A stretch of DNA of 16,331 bases from CAZTLI01 sp964614375 (lineage in GTDB: Bacteria > Chloroflexota > Anaerolineae > Aggregatilineales > Phototrophicaceae): the NCBI GenBank assembly GCA_964614375.1, contig CAZTLI010000071.1:1-16331 (forward strand). The letters are read 5' to 3'. Positions 1 to 8,357 of the stretch are shown here, piece after piece. The number at the start of each line of letters is the position of its first letter. The first letter of the stretch is position 1. The translations under genes were made by a program, and so were the position numbers. Below the pieces are notes generated by a model. The model was given only the letters and a program-made list of their open reading frames with translations, ran no database searches and was not told the origin of the DNA.

Positions 1-3000
1 GGCGTGACCACATCGTTATCGGTGATGACGACGGTGCGCCCAGCCAGCGGATTCAGTGCCAGGTATTCAGCGCCGCTGCCCGCGAGAACGGTCATATTGA
101 TTTGCCCGGTATGGGTGCCCTCAATCGCCGCGTCATCAACCGCAAGCACTTCCACAACCTGCGCCACATTCCAGAAGGTATCCGGGGCGATTGGTGCGCC
201 TGCTGATGGCTCGAATGTCAGAATCAGCGTGGTTCCATAGGGGCCGCCGGGACGCCCGATGAGGGTTTGTCCATCGGTGACAGTGAGTTCGACCGTCACG
301 GTCGCTGTCGGGTCTGTCGCGAGTTCGACCGTGAATGTGTCAAACGTGGGACCCGCTTCAGAGACTGTTGGTGCGCCTGTGACGAGCACATTCGGCACAT
401 CGTCGTCAATAATCGTCACGGTTTGCTGTGTGTTCGCGCCCAGGGTCACGCCGATTCCGGGCGGGACGAGTGCGCCGAGTGTCAAATCGAGCCGATAGTC
501 TTCATTGCCCTCTTGTATCGCGTCGTCAAAAATCGGTGTGAGAATGTCGAAGGTGTCGCCATCTGTCGCGCCTGTTGTGAAGCTGCCTGTGGCGGTGGTC
601 GCGCCGGTGAAATCTGCGCCTGCCGTCGTCACATCCACACGGGCAATGTCGAAGTTGACGGTTACACCGGGCGCAAGCTGTCCGCCACCCGGAGTCACAC
701 CGTTGACGGTGGTCACGAGGCGCACCTGTGTCACATGATTACCCGCGTTTTCCGCTATGGTATCTGTCGCCATTACAAAATCGACGGTAATCGTATCATT
801 ATCGACAATGGTCGCGGTGTGATTGATATTTGTCCCAAGCATCATGCCGCCGCCGGGATTGCTGAGCGCGAGTGTGACCGTTTCATCGCCTTCAATGAGC
901 GCATCGTCTATCAATGTCAGCACATCGAACGTATAGACACCGGGTGGGAAGCCGCCGGGATTGCTCATCACGAAGGTTGTCGCGCCATCATAGTCTGTGC
1001 CGCCGCCTATCGCTGTGCCGCCATAGGCAATATCGACGCTGGCGCCGCTGGGCAGCGTGCCCCCTGTTACGGTGAGTGTGATTTCTACCGCCGTACCATC
1101 GCCTTCATTGGGATTGCTGGCTGGTGTGGTAAACTCAATTTCTGCGATGGGCGAGTCAAATATCGTGATGACGTGCTGGGTGATACCCACCGGGTCAATA
1201 TTGGCAGGGCCGACGATGCCTAAATCCGTGATGTCCAGCACAATCGTCTCATCCGCTTCGATAAATCCATCGGGAATGACATTGAAGGTCACGGTCTGGG
1301 TCGTGGTCGTACCGGGAGCAGGCACAGCGAATGTCAGCGGCATTCCGGTCACCTGGGTATAATCGTTGCTTGCGCCCGACCCCGTGCCCGTGATGGTGAG
1401 ATAGACCTGCACCGTGCCCGCGGTCAGAGTGCCCGCTGTATTATCGAGTATCACGTCCACACCGATTGGCCCGCCGGGATTTTCGTCGATGGTGCTGGTC
1501 GCCGTTACGAAGCGCACCACGGGCAAAATAACGGTATTCTCATAAGCGCCGCTGTCGCAAGGGGCTGTGCGAGGCACACCACGCTGGTCAGTCGCCAGAC
1601 CACATGCGCCCGCCGCGCCAATCGCCACACTACCCGGCAGCAGCGCCTGTGTGAGTGTATTGCCGCCGTTGTCCGCCAGCACATCGAGGTTAATCGCACC
1701 GCTGACCGTAAAACCGACGGGACAAATCCCGGTGGCGTTGTCATTGGTAAAGTTATTGCCATTATCAACAAAGAAGAGAGCCAATCCACCACAGTTATGC
1801 TGCTGCGGGTTGACGGGGTGATTGGCGGTATTGTTGGCGATGATACTATTGGTGAAACCCAATGGTATGAAGGGCATCGCTCCGCCGCCCTGCAAATCGG
1901 CAACATTATCGGTGATGGTCACATGAGTCAGCGTCATGATGCTGGCGTTGTTGCTATAGACACCAGCGCCGTTGCTCTGGGCATAGTTGCCACTGATGGT
2001 CGTATTGGTGATTGTGACAGTCGTGTTGGTATTATTGGCGAATACCCCGCCGCCCAGACCCTGCACACCGCCCACACCCGTTACCGAATTACCGGTAATG
2101 GAGCTGCGATTGATGGTGACAATGCCTTGATTTTCGACCGAGATGCCACCACCGTCACCGGTAGTCAACTGATTATTCGCAATCACACTGTCATTAATGG
2201 TGACACCGCCACCCGGTATGATGAACAGGTCTACCGCGATTCCACCGCCGTTTGCGCCAGCAGCAGTATTATTTGAAATCGAACTGGCGTTGATGGTGAC
2301 TGGACTATCGCCTTCTTTATAAATACCACCACCATCACCGCTTGCGGTATTAAAATCAATCACGCTGTTGCTAATCGTGCTCGCAACGGCAGTATTGATA
2401 CTATCCATGTAGATGCCACCGCCATCCCGCCCGGCGCTATTATTGCTCACGCTGGAATTTTCCAGAATGAGCACGTTGTTTTGCCCGCTGTAGATACCGC
2501 CGCCATGCCCCAAAATGGTTGCATCTGTCATATTATTGTCAATGCGACTGTTGCGGACAATGAGACCCGTATTGTTATCGCTCCAGATGCCACCACCCGC
2601 GCCAAAGTTAATGTTGAAGTTATTGGTGATGTCGCTGTTGATGATGGTCATATCCGATGCGTTGTAATTGGAGATTGCGCCGCCGCGCTGCGCCGAGTTG
2701 CCCGTGAAGCTGCTGTTGACAATCTCGGCCTGACCATTTAGCGTGGTGTTGTAAATCGCGCCACCGCCGTTGCCAAACGCGAATGGCCCCGTGACCTGAT
2801 TGGTCACGAAACTGCTGTCATTGACGAACAATTCAGCTTGATTGAGAATCACCCCACCACCAGAGACAGCGCTATTATTTGTAAAGGTGCTGGTATTAAT
2901 CGTCACTGTCGCCGGGTCACCGATGAGTCCGCCGGTACTGTAAATTACCCCGCCAAACGACGCTGTATTGTTCATGAACAGGCTGTCGGTGATGTTGAGC

Positions 3001-3548
3001 GTCCCACCAGCGTTGTATATTCCACCACCACCAAAAGCCGTATTGTTGGTGAAGGTCGAATTCGTAATCGTCACCTCGCCAAAATAATTCAATATCGCGC
3101 CACCACACTGAACCACCGATAGAAAACAATCTGTCCCCACGTCGATGTCACCGCCGCTGAGGGTAATGTTGTCCAGCATCAAAGTCCCATCGCCGAAGAA
3201 TCCACCACCAACCACCTCCAAAATGCGAAATTGGGGCGCGCCGCCAGCCCGTTGCAGGGTGAACCCCTCGCCCAAAATGATGATGGGCGTCGTAATCGCT
3301 GGCAGGCCATTATTCCCTAACGCATTAAAATTGTTATCGACTCCCGTCAGCGTGATGTTAGCCGTGAGGATGATGGTGTCACTGACAGGGGTGAGATTGG
3401 CATTGTTGATGGCGGTGATGAGTTCCGCCGCTGTGCCAGCGGTGAATGTGGCAGCATGTGCGATGCCGCCCGGTGTAAAGCTGATGAAGATGACAAATCC
3501 GATGAGCAGCAATGCTAAATAGAAACGCCCAAAACGTAACGTGTTCAT
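1..3548 (-). CDS. Secreted beta-helix / choice-of-anchor Q / Calx-beta repeat surface protein (C-terminus beyond window)
   Basis: The minus-strand frame is open from ATG at 3548 to the left edge, giving 1182 codons without a stop, so the protein is larger than seen. Residues 1-32 form a signal peptide with an AHA|A cleavage site. Residues about 34-570 hold roughly 14 parallel beta-helix coils of the type 'ITNSTFTNNTA..GGGIYN', rich in Asn, Thr, Ser and Gly. Residues about 615-670 match the choice-of-anchor Q motif: 'LADNGGNTLTQALLPGS', then DQRGVPR with D654, then CDSGAYE ending at E670. From about 675 to the edge there are at least four Calx-beta-like repeats with 'DDALIEGDETVTLALSNP' and 'TIVDNDTI' signatures. 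It is probably a surface or extracellular adhesive or matrix protein; Calx-beta repeats commonly bind calcium in this setting. No catalytic residues are evident. The anchor or secretion signal would lie off-window. The start codon has only a weak ribosome site (AAGTGG). Confidence 0.9.
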   Translation of the reverse strand, partial: MNTLRFGRFYLALLLIGFVIFISFTPGGIAHAATFTAGTAAELITAINNANLTPVSDTIILTANITLTGVDNNFNALGNNGLPAITTPIIILGEGFTLQRAGGAPQFRILEVVGGGFFGDGTLMLDNITLSGGDIDVGTDCFLSVVQCGGAILNYFGEVTITNSTFTNNTAFGGGGIYNAGGTLNITDSLFMNNTASFGGVIYSTGGLIGDPATVTINTSTFTNNSAVSGGGVILNQAELFVNDSSFVTNQVTGPFAFGNGGGAIYNTTLNGQAEIVNSSFTGNSAQRGGAISNYNASDMTIINSDITNNFNINFGAGGGIWSDNNTGLIVRNSRIDNNMTDATILGHGGGIYSGQNNVLILENSSVSNNSAGRDGGGIYMDSINTAVASTISNSVIDFNTASGDGGGIYKEGDSPVTINASSISNNTAAGANGGGIAVDLFIIPGGGVTINDSVIANNQLTTGDGGGISVENQGIVTINRSSITGNSVTGVGGVQGLGGGVFANNTNTTVTITNTTISGNYAQSNGAGVYSNNASIMTLTHVTITDNVADLQGGGAMPFIPLGFTNSIIANNTANHPVNPQQHNCGGLALFFVDNGNNFTNDNATGICPVGFTVSGAINLDVLADNGGNTLTQALLPGSVAIGAAGACGLATDQRGVPRTAPCDSGAYENTVILPVVRFVTATSTIDENPGGPIGVDVILDNTAGTLTAGTVQVYLTITGTGSGASNDYTQVTGMPLTFAVPAPGTTTTQTVTFNVIPDGFIEADETIVLDITDLGIVGPANIDPVGITQHVITIFDSPIAEIEFTTPASNPNEGDGTAVEITLTVTGGTLPSGASVDIAYGGTAIGGGTDYDGATTFVMSNPGGFPPGVYTFDVLTLIDDALIEGDETVTLALSNPGGGMMLGTNINHTATIVDNDTITVDFVMATDTIAENAGNHVTQVRLVTTVNGVTPGGGQLAPGVTVNFDIARVDVTTAGADFTGATTATGSFTTGATDGDTFDILTPIFDDAIQEGNEDYRLDLTLGALVPPGIGVTLGANTQQTVTIIDDDVPNVLVTGAPTVSEAGPTFDTFTVELATDPTATVTVELTVTDGQTLIGRPGGPYGTTLILTFEPSAGAPIAPDTFWNVAQVVEVLAVDDAAIEGTHTGQINMTVLAGSGAEYLALNPLAGRTVVITDNDVVT

Positions 3549-3669
3549 AATCCACTTGCCCGATAACATATAATTTTGTACGGTTTAATGTGCCGCAATC
3601 CTATCGCATTTTAACCAAAGTAAACATTACGCCTTGTATTACGAACATTATTCAACGTGCGGGCGTGGG

Positions 3670-3702
3670 GTAGAGGGCGTCATTATCCTACGCCCGGCCT
3701 AC
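3670..3702. other. GC-rich hairpin of unknown role
   Basis: GGGCGT (3675-3680) and ACGCCC (3690-3695) form a perfect 6-bp stem with a 9-nt loop. The flanking GTAG (3670-3673) and CTAC (3699-3702) extend it across a small internal bulge. No T-run follows directly on either strand, so it does not look like an intrinsic terminator. It may be a small dispersed palindromic element. Confidence 0.4.
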
Positions 3703-3787
3703 GCAGCGTTTACAGCTTTTTATGGCACAGACGATTTGGATGCGGGTGGAGATAGCCAACCGAAAACAGACAGCACAGGGCTGTATG

Positions 3788-3820
3788 GAAATAAAAACAC
3801 CCGCCAGAGCGAGTGTTATT
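3788..3820 (-). terminator. Intrinsic terminator of the kinase/receiver operon
   Basis: Read on the minus strand, AACACTCGC (3817-3809), loop TCTG, and GCGGGTGTT (3804-3796) form a 9-bp stem with one G-T wobble. It runs straight into a T-rich tract (TTTTTATTT). It sits about 35 nt downstream of the stop codon of the last receiver gene, the expected place for the operon terminator. Confidence 0.8.
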
Positions 3821-3850
3821 TGCTAAAAGTGAGGATGACACCTGTGCGCG

Positions 3851-4240
3851 TTACCCGGCGACGAGGGATTGTAACTGCTCCATAATCGTCAGGGGATGCA
3901 GCGGTTTGGGGAAATAGGCATCGAACCCGGCGCTGCGGGCATCCTGTGCTAAATCCACCGAATCGTAAGCGGTGACCGCGACCACGGGCAAATGGGCCGT
4001 CACGGGATTGGCGCGAATCGCCGTCAGCATCTCCCAACCATCCATACCGGGCATGGACAGGTCGGTAATCACCAGCGTCGGCATGACCTGTTGCAGCAGG
4101 CGCAGGCACTCCTGCCCATTACGGGTGACAAAGACCTCAGCCCCATGAAATCTGAGGATTTTAGAAACCATTTGCATATCGTCAAAGGTGTCTTCGACGA
4201 CGACAATTCTCCACTGTGTGTTGCCCATAATGAAGGACAC
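3851..4240 (-). CDS. Stand-alone receiver-domain response regulator (second of two)
   Basis: This is a 129-residue single-domain CheY-like receiver with no output domain. The acidic pair is E16-D17, the phospho-acceptor is D60 in 'VITDLSMPGMDGWEML', the conserved Thr is T90 and the conserved Lys is K112 in 'PKPL'. It is the last gene of the kinase operon and would receive phosphate from the kinase upstream, acting by protein-protein contact or as a relay intermediate. The start is GTG at 4240, five nt after the previous stop codon. TAGGAG, which overlaps that stop, lies only 2 nt before GTG, so reinitiation by translating ribosomes is likely. An in-frame ATG at 4228 is the alternative start, with wide 14-nt spacing. 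It resembles the preceding receiver in the D60 region, suggesting tandem duplication. Its partner and target are not visible. Confidence 0.9.
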   Translation of the reverse strand: MSFIMGNTQWRIVVVEDTFDDMQMVSKILRFHGAEVFVTRNGQECLRLLQQVMPTLVITDLSMPGMDGWEMLTAIRANPVTAHLPVVAVTAYDSVDLAQDARSAGFDAYFPKPLHPLTIMEQLQSLVAG

Positions 4241-4245
4241 TACTC

Positions 4246-4701
4246 CTATTGATTAGAGGAAACGGTAATCCGTTCCAAAACTTGCCGAATTTCGTCGAGA
4301 AACGTGCTGATGCGGAACGGTTTGGCGATATAGGCATCAAAGCCCGCGTCCAACACCCGTTCCATATCGCCGTGCATCGCATGGGCGGTGACCGCAATCA
4401 CCGGGATGAGGCGCAGTTCGGGTTCGGCGCGCATCCGCCGCAGCATCTCCCAACCGTCCATCTGTGGCATAGATAAATCCAATAAAATGAACGATGGCAT
4501 GACTTCTTCTAGCACCACCAGTCCATCTTCGCCATTGGCGGCGGTATAAATCGTTGCACCATGAAATTCCAGCACTTTTTGCGCCACACCCACATTGTCT
4601 GGCTCATCATCGACGATCAAGACCGTCCACGATGTGGCATCTTTACTGATGAGTTTGCGGATTTCTTGCGTTGATTTTCTATGCGTATCATGATCGTTCA
4701 C
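4246..4701 (-). CDS. Stand-alone receiver-domain response regulator (first of two)
   Basis: This is a 151-residue protein with a polar N-terminal extension of about 24 residues followed by one receiver domain. Key residues are D31-D32, phospho-acceptor D75 in 'FILLDLSMPQMDGWEML', T105 and K127 in 'AKPF'. There is no DNA-binding or enzymatic output domain. The start is GTG at 4701, supported by an AGAAGGA ribosome site (4710-4716) with 8-nt spacing. The GTG overlaps the kinase TGA stop (GTGA), so the two are translationally coupled and very probably functional partners. It is most simply the direct phospho-acceptor of that kinase. With two output-less receivers after one kinase, either a branched output or a phosphate-sink arrangement is possible; the sequence does not decide. 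Confidence 0.92.
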   Translation of the reverse strand: MNDHDTHRKSTQEIRKLISKDATSWTVLIVDDEPDNVGVAQKVLEFHGATIYTAANGEDGLVVLEEVMPSFILLDLSMPQMDGWEMLRRMRAEPELRLIPVIAVTAHAMHGDMERVLDAGFDAYIAKPFRISTFLDEIRQVLERITVSSNQ

Positions 4702-6568
4702 TGTCGTATTCCTTCTTTACCGTTGGATGATGCGTCGAGTGTTTCATTTATCTCCAACATCGGGAACGTGAGGGTGAAGGTACTGCCCTCGTTCAGTTGA
4801 CTTTGCAGGCGGATAGACCCGTTCATCATCGTGGTCAATTTGCGGACAATTGCCAACCCCAACCCCGTGCCACGATATTGGCGGCGANNNNNNNNNNGCC
4901 ATCGACCTGCCGAAATTCCTCGAAGACCGTTTCTTGCATGTGTGGCGGAATGCCGATGCCACTATCGCTAATGATAAGCTGCCAATCGGCGTCTTCATGC
5001 CGACGAATTTCGATTTTGATGTTGCCCGTATCGGTGAATTTGATGGCATTAGACAGCAGATTCAACGCAATTTGCTTCAGGCGCGGCGCGTCACCGATGA
5101 GATTTTGGGGCATATTTTCGTCAAGGATGGTATAGATTTGCAATTGTTTGTCTTCGGCTAAACCGCGCACCTGCTGCACCACTTCGCCCAGCCAATCGCG
5201 CACGACAAAGGGGTTACGCGCGAGATCCATCCGTCCCGCTTCGATTTTGGATAAATCCAGCACGTCGTTAATCAACGTCAGCAAATGTTCGGCGTTAATC
5301 AACACCCGTTGTTGATAGTCTAGCTGTTCCTGGTTCAGTTCGCCTGTCATCCCTGCCAGTTGAATCTCAGTATAACCGATGATGGCATTCAATGGTGTTC
5401 GCAGTTCGTGCGACATCGTTGCTAAAAACTGGCTTTTGAGCTGGGCAGCGGCTTCGGCCTCTTGACGGGCGATGGCAAGTTCTTCATTGGCCTGCATCAG
5501 CGCCTCGTTCTGCTTACGAATTTGCTTTTCGGCCTTTTTATGCTCGGTAATGTCGCGCAGCACAATCACGCGGCCTTCGATGTCCTGCCGGCGGTTGGTC
5601 AATGTCGAAACGCGCAGGTCGAAATAGCGGCGCAGGTCGCCTTCGCCAAAGACGATTTCGTCATGCACTGATGTCAGGTCGCTATACTGGTCGATGACGC
5701 GCCCCGGTTCGGTGAAGGGGGCAAGTACGGCTTCTATCGTTTGCCCGATGAGCCGATCATTCCGCAACACACGCCGCGCCGCCGGATTTGCATCGACGAT
5801 ACGGCGGACTTTATCGACCACCAGCACGATATCCTCCATCATATCCATCACCCGGTCACGCGCCACAGGCCGCAGTTCCAGCATCCGATAACGGAACAGG
5901 GCGAAATACATCAGCATCATGGTGATCGTGAAGGCAAACGGCGTCAGGTCAATCCGCACCACCTGCATCAACACCAGCACATTGGCGAACCACGGCAGCA
6001 AAACCGCCAGCAGCAGCATCGCCAGTTGACCGCGATAGATGCGCCGGGACCGCACAAAGGCATTAATCATCAACACGGTGCCGACCAGCATCATCACATA
6101 GGAATAGGCCGCATGTACCCAGAACCAGATTTCGCTGTCGGACGCCAAAACCAGCAGTGAACCGCGCGTTTCGACTGTGATATTGCCCCAGATGAGGCCG
6201 TGCAATTCGTTGGTCAGGGTGAAGCTAATCGTCATTGTGGGGATGATGAACAGCAGCGCGAGGTTACGCCCGGTGAGGAGGTGCTCGCGTTTGGTATAGT
6301 ATCCGGCAAAAATGAGCCAGAATACCGGCACTGTCGCAATCGCAATATATTTGAGTTTTGCGCCGATGATTTTACTGTCATAATTCACGCCAGCCAGTTC
6401 GATGGCATAAAAAAATGTCCAGATCGCGATTGCCACCGACATGCCGGTGAATGCCGTGAACATTGCCGGGGCGTTCTGGCGATGTCGCCAGACATAAACC
6501 GCCATCGCGCTAGAGAACCCTGTCGCGAGGAGAAGGGCCCAGATGGGAGTCGAAAACTGATAGGCCAT
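4698..6568 (-). CDS. 7TM-PAS hybrid-less sensor histidine kinase, interrupted by an assembly gap
   Basis: This is a membrane sensor kinase of about 621 residues. Residues 1-225 have seven membrane segments of the 7TM-kinase N-terminal type. Residues about 232-338 form a PAS domain ending in 'DITEHKKAEKQ', followed by a coiled-coil linker. HisKA has H387 in 'SHELRTPLNAIIGY'. The HATPase has an N-box with N507 (NLLSNAIKF) and a G1 box with D535 (SDSGIGIP). Ten Ns follow G557. After them the correct frame gives 'RGTGLGLAIVRKL' (G2 box) and 'GSTFTLTFPML', ending at TGA 4698-4700. Reading straight through the Ns gives a false early stop near 4835. ATG at 6568 is preferred because an AAAGAG sequence lies 6 nt upstream and the membrane domain starts right there; an upstream in-frame GTG at 6613 has no ribosome site. 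The stop overlaps the next gene by 4 nt. The signal sensed is unknown. Confidence 0.93.
4710..4716 (-). promoter_or_regulatory. Ribosome binding site deciding the GTG start of the first receiver gene
   Basis: On the minus strand AGAAGGA lies 8 nt before GTG at 4701, inside the last codons of the kinase gene. It justifies the non-ATG start and the 4-nt overlap with the kinase stop codon. Confidence 0.75.
4888..4897. other. Assembly gap (10 N) inside the histidine kinase
   Basis: Ten Ns separate 'FRQVDG' from 'RRQYRGTGLGL' of one HATPase domain. To keep the frame, the true missing length must be 2 modulo 3; comparison with the usual kinase spacing here favours 5 or 8 bases. The gene should not be called a pseudogene on this evidence. 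Confidence 0.95.
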
Positions 6569-6948
6569 AGCAGACTCTTTATCCCATATAGAGATAGTGG
6601 GGGTTATATACACCGCACGGATTGGATATGTGGTGGGTGTGTGGTGAACCGCAGCCTGGTTTGAGATGCCCTATAGGAGCATTCATATTGTGTATAAACC
6701 CGCTAAGATAGATAAGATAGAAAGGTTGTGTTGGGATGCGATTGTATGATGGGACACCAATCCCCGCTGCCATTTGATTGCATACACGCGATCCCTCATT
6801 AAAACGTACCACAAATTTCAAAAATGCAAGCGAATTCTGCATGAATTTTTTATGAATTAAGCATATCTGTTAGAATTGGATGTGTATCTGGCATCGCTCT
6901 TTTGCGTAGTAAAAAATGCACACACATCCCTTACACAGGAATAGACCC
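6569..6948. other. Divergent intergenic region between kinase and PD40 lipoprotein
   Basis: No convincing gene is present. The minus-strand open frame here (6579-6842) has no domain or ribosome site. The left part should carry the kinase promoter on the minus strand, where TATATAAC-like sequence occurs near 6605, but no clear -35 was found. The right part (6810-6880) is AT-rich and holds the direct repeats and -10-like box of the plus-strand gene. Confidence 0.55.
6832..6876 (+). promoter_or_regulatory. Candidate activator-type promoter: three 11-bp direct repeats plus extended -10
   Basis: Three consecutive 11-mers share GAATTnnnnAT: GAATTCTGCAT (6832-6842), GAATTTTTTAT (6843-6853), GAATTAAGCAT (6854-6864). 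They are followed by TGT-TAGAAT (6868-6876), an extended -10-like box about 70 nt before the lipoprotein ATG. The repeats occupy the -35 region, where only a poor TTTTAT is present. This layout resembles promoters served by winged-helix response regulators that bind 11-bp direct repeats, but the factor is unknown. Confidence 0.4.
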
Positions 6949-8043
6949 ATGTCCAAACACCTCATCACCATCACAATACTCACCCTCCTCATAGCGGGTT
7001 GTGGCGGCGGTGGCAGTGGCGCGCAGTTGAACCCCGGCAGCGGTGATTATATCGCTTTCGTGCGAATCGGTGAGCAGACCATCGACGGTGCCGCCCCCTT
7101 TTATGGCGATGTGATGGTCGTCGATGTGCGCGTGAATGTGGGCACAGTGACCCGCCTGACGAACGGCCTGCCCGCCATAGACCCGGTATGGTCTTATGAC
7201 GGCACTACGCTGGCCTTTCGCTACTATGAAACCGGGGGCGAAGCGCCACAATCCGACCTTTATTCCGTCAATGTCGCCACTGGCGAGTCACGCCGTCTGA
7301 CGACCAGCCCGGCCTACGATGGCGACCCGGCTTTCGCTCCCGATGGCACAGAAATTGTGTTTTCGTCGGAACGCGGCGGCACAGACAACGACAATCTGTT
7401 CATCATGACTGCCGATGGACAGCGCGTGCGGCGTCTGACCGACGATACGGAAGCGTCCAATAGCGCGCCATTGTGGTCACCGGATGGACAGTGGATACTG
7501 TTTACATCACGAAGGCAAACAGACAGCGGCGCGACCATAGACCGGGTTGCGCCCGATGGCACGGGGCGGACGACACTCGTCAACTGCGGCGATAGGCATT
7601 GTCAGGCGGTGTGGTCGCCGGATAGCGCTCAAATCGCCTACCGGATGCAGACCGGACAGAATCAAAACGCGATTCACGTCATGAATGCCGATGGCACAGA
7701 TGACCGCCAGCTAACCGACCCGACGAACAATGACAGTCGTCCGGCATGGTCACCGGATGGGACGCAAATCGTGTTTCAGTCATTGCGGGATGACACGGGA
7801 ATCGGTGACAGCGCCATTTACATCATGAATGCCGACGGCACAGACCAGCGAGTCTTAGCGGATTTGCCCGGTGCGGATTCGTTCGCGGGCTGGTCGCCGG
7901 ACGGGGCGCGAGTGGTGTTTCTGTCGGGGCCGGGGATTGGCGCGTTGTATGTGGTGGATGTCAACGGTGGCGAACCGCGGCAATTGACGATGCCGGATAT
8001 GGACTCCGACCAATTTGACACCGCACCCGGATGGCGTCCGTAG
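6949..8043 (+). CDS. PD40/TolB-type beta-propeller lipoprotein
   Basis: This is a 364-residue exported lipoprotein. The signal peptide has lipobox 'LIAGC' with C18 as the lipidation site, followed by a Gly-rich stretch. The rest is a propeller of about six PD40 blades marked by W-S-P-D-G: 'PVWSYDGTTLAF', 'PAFAPDGTEIVFSSER', 'PLWSPDGQWILFTSRR', 'AVWSPDSAQIAYRMQ', 'PAWSPDGTQIVFQSL' and 'AGWSPDGARVVFLSG'. It closes with a partial blade ending GWRP. Start ATG at 6949 follows AGGA with 8-nt spacing and directly begins the signal peptide; an in-frame ATG at 6916 would add 11 residues before it and has no ribosome site. Such proteins are called TolB-like, but there is no TolB N-terminal domain and no Tol-Pal gene nearby, so a Tol role is not supported. 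It is most likely a surface-tethered binding or scaffold protein. Confidence 0.9.
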   Translation: MSKHLITITILTLLIAGCGGGGSGAQLNPGSGDYIAFVRIGEQTIDGAAPFYGDVMVVDVRVNVGTVTRLTNGLPAIDPVWSYDGTTLAFRYYETGGEAPQSDLYSVNVATGESRRLTTSPAYDGDPAFAPDGTEIVFSSERGGTDNDNLFIMTADGQRVRRLTDDTEASNSAPLWSPDGQWILFTSRRQTDSGATIDRVAPDGTGRTTLVNCGDRHCQAVWSPDSAQIAYRMQTGQNQNAIHVMNADGTDDRQLTDPTNNDSRPAWSPDGTQIVFQSLRDDTGIGDSAIYIMNADGTDQRVLADLPGADSFAGWSPDGARVVFLSGPGIGALYVVDVNGGEPRQLTMPDMDSDQFDTAPGWRP

Positions 8044-8047
8044 GGGC

Positions 8048-8079
8048 AAAATCGTTTCTTAACGGTTTCGATTTTTTTT
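8048..8079 (+). terminator. Probable intrinsic terminator of the PD40 lipoprotein gene
   Basis: AAAATCG (8048-8054) pairs with CGATTTT (8069-8075) across a 14-nt loop, and the T-run continues to 8079 (eight Ts from 8072). It begins 5 nt after the stop codon. The stem has only two G-C pairs, so termination may be inefficient. Confidence 0.5.
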
Positions 8080-8105
8080 GACCGCTGGCGAAGGCCAAAA
8101 GATGC

Positions 8106-8131
8106 ACCCCAACCGGCACAGTGATTGGGGT
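8106..8131. other. Hairpin, possible bidirectional terminator
   Basis: ACCCCAA (8106-8112) and TTGGGGT (8125-8131) form a perfect 7-bp stem around a 12-nt loop, 63 nt past the lipoprotein stop codon. Only three Ts follow, so terminator activity is uncertain. It could back up the weaker terminator at 8048-8079. Confidence 0.35.
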
Positions 8132-8328
8132 TTAAGAGTCGCCACACGCTAAAACGTTCGGCTGCCGGAAAGCCGCATCATCTGAAGCGGAGAGGACGGT
8201 GGTGAGAAATGGGCATGATTTCACCCGCATGGATGCGCCCCTTGCTACGTCCCGCCATACCCGGCGCGGAATCGGCTATTTCCTGTATTTAATTTTTAAT
8301 TTGCAGCAATTCGCCCCTGCAAATTCTG

Positions 8329-8357
8329 CTGTGTTCTCTGCGTTCTTTGCGGTTCAT
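8329..8357 (+). repeat. Degenerate intergenic CTGTGT-type short repeat, copy 1
   Basis: The sequence starts CTGTGTTCTCTGCG and ends TTTGCGGTTCAT. It aligns with copy 2 at 14941-14967 with one indel and almost only C/T differences. It resembles the 'CTCTGTGTCTCTGTGGTT' element that I recall from intergenic regions of many environmental bacteria. Confidence 0.5.

Larger units (their letters stand above)
3549..3850. other. Intergenic region between beta-helix gene and receiver operon
   Basis: No convincing gene is present; short open frames here lack a ribosome site and recognisable domains. Contents: the AT-rich leader of the beta-helix gene (3549-3660), a GC-rich hairpin (3670-3702) and the operon terminator (3788-3820). 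In the leader, CGTAAT occurs twice on the minus strand 12 bp apart (3626-3643). I could not find a convincing -35/-10 pair for the beta-helix gene, although its promoter should lie here. Confidence 0.6.

Noticed and set aside
267..1223. A 318-codon plus-strand open frame opposite the Calx-beta region
   Set aside because: It is the antisense shadow of a repetitive coding sequence. It has no ribosome site, no recognisable domain and an odd Cys/His/Arg-rich composition, while the minus-strand frame shows clear families.
3626..3643. CGTAAT direct repeat (12-bp period, minus strand) as an operator for the beta-helix gene
   Set aside because: There are only two 6-bp copies in AT-rich sequence, easily expected by chance, and no promoter boxes are placed convincingly beside them.
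4744..5049. Minus-strand frames running across the N gap, and the early stop of the kinase near 4835
   Set aside because: These are artefacts of translating through ten placeholder Ns. The frame with the G2 box RGTGLGLAIV is the real one.
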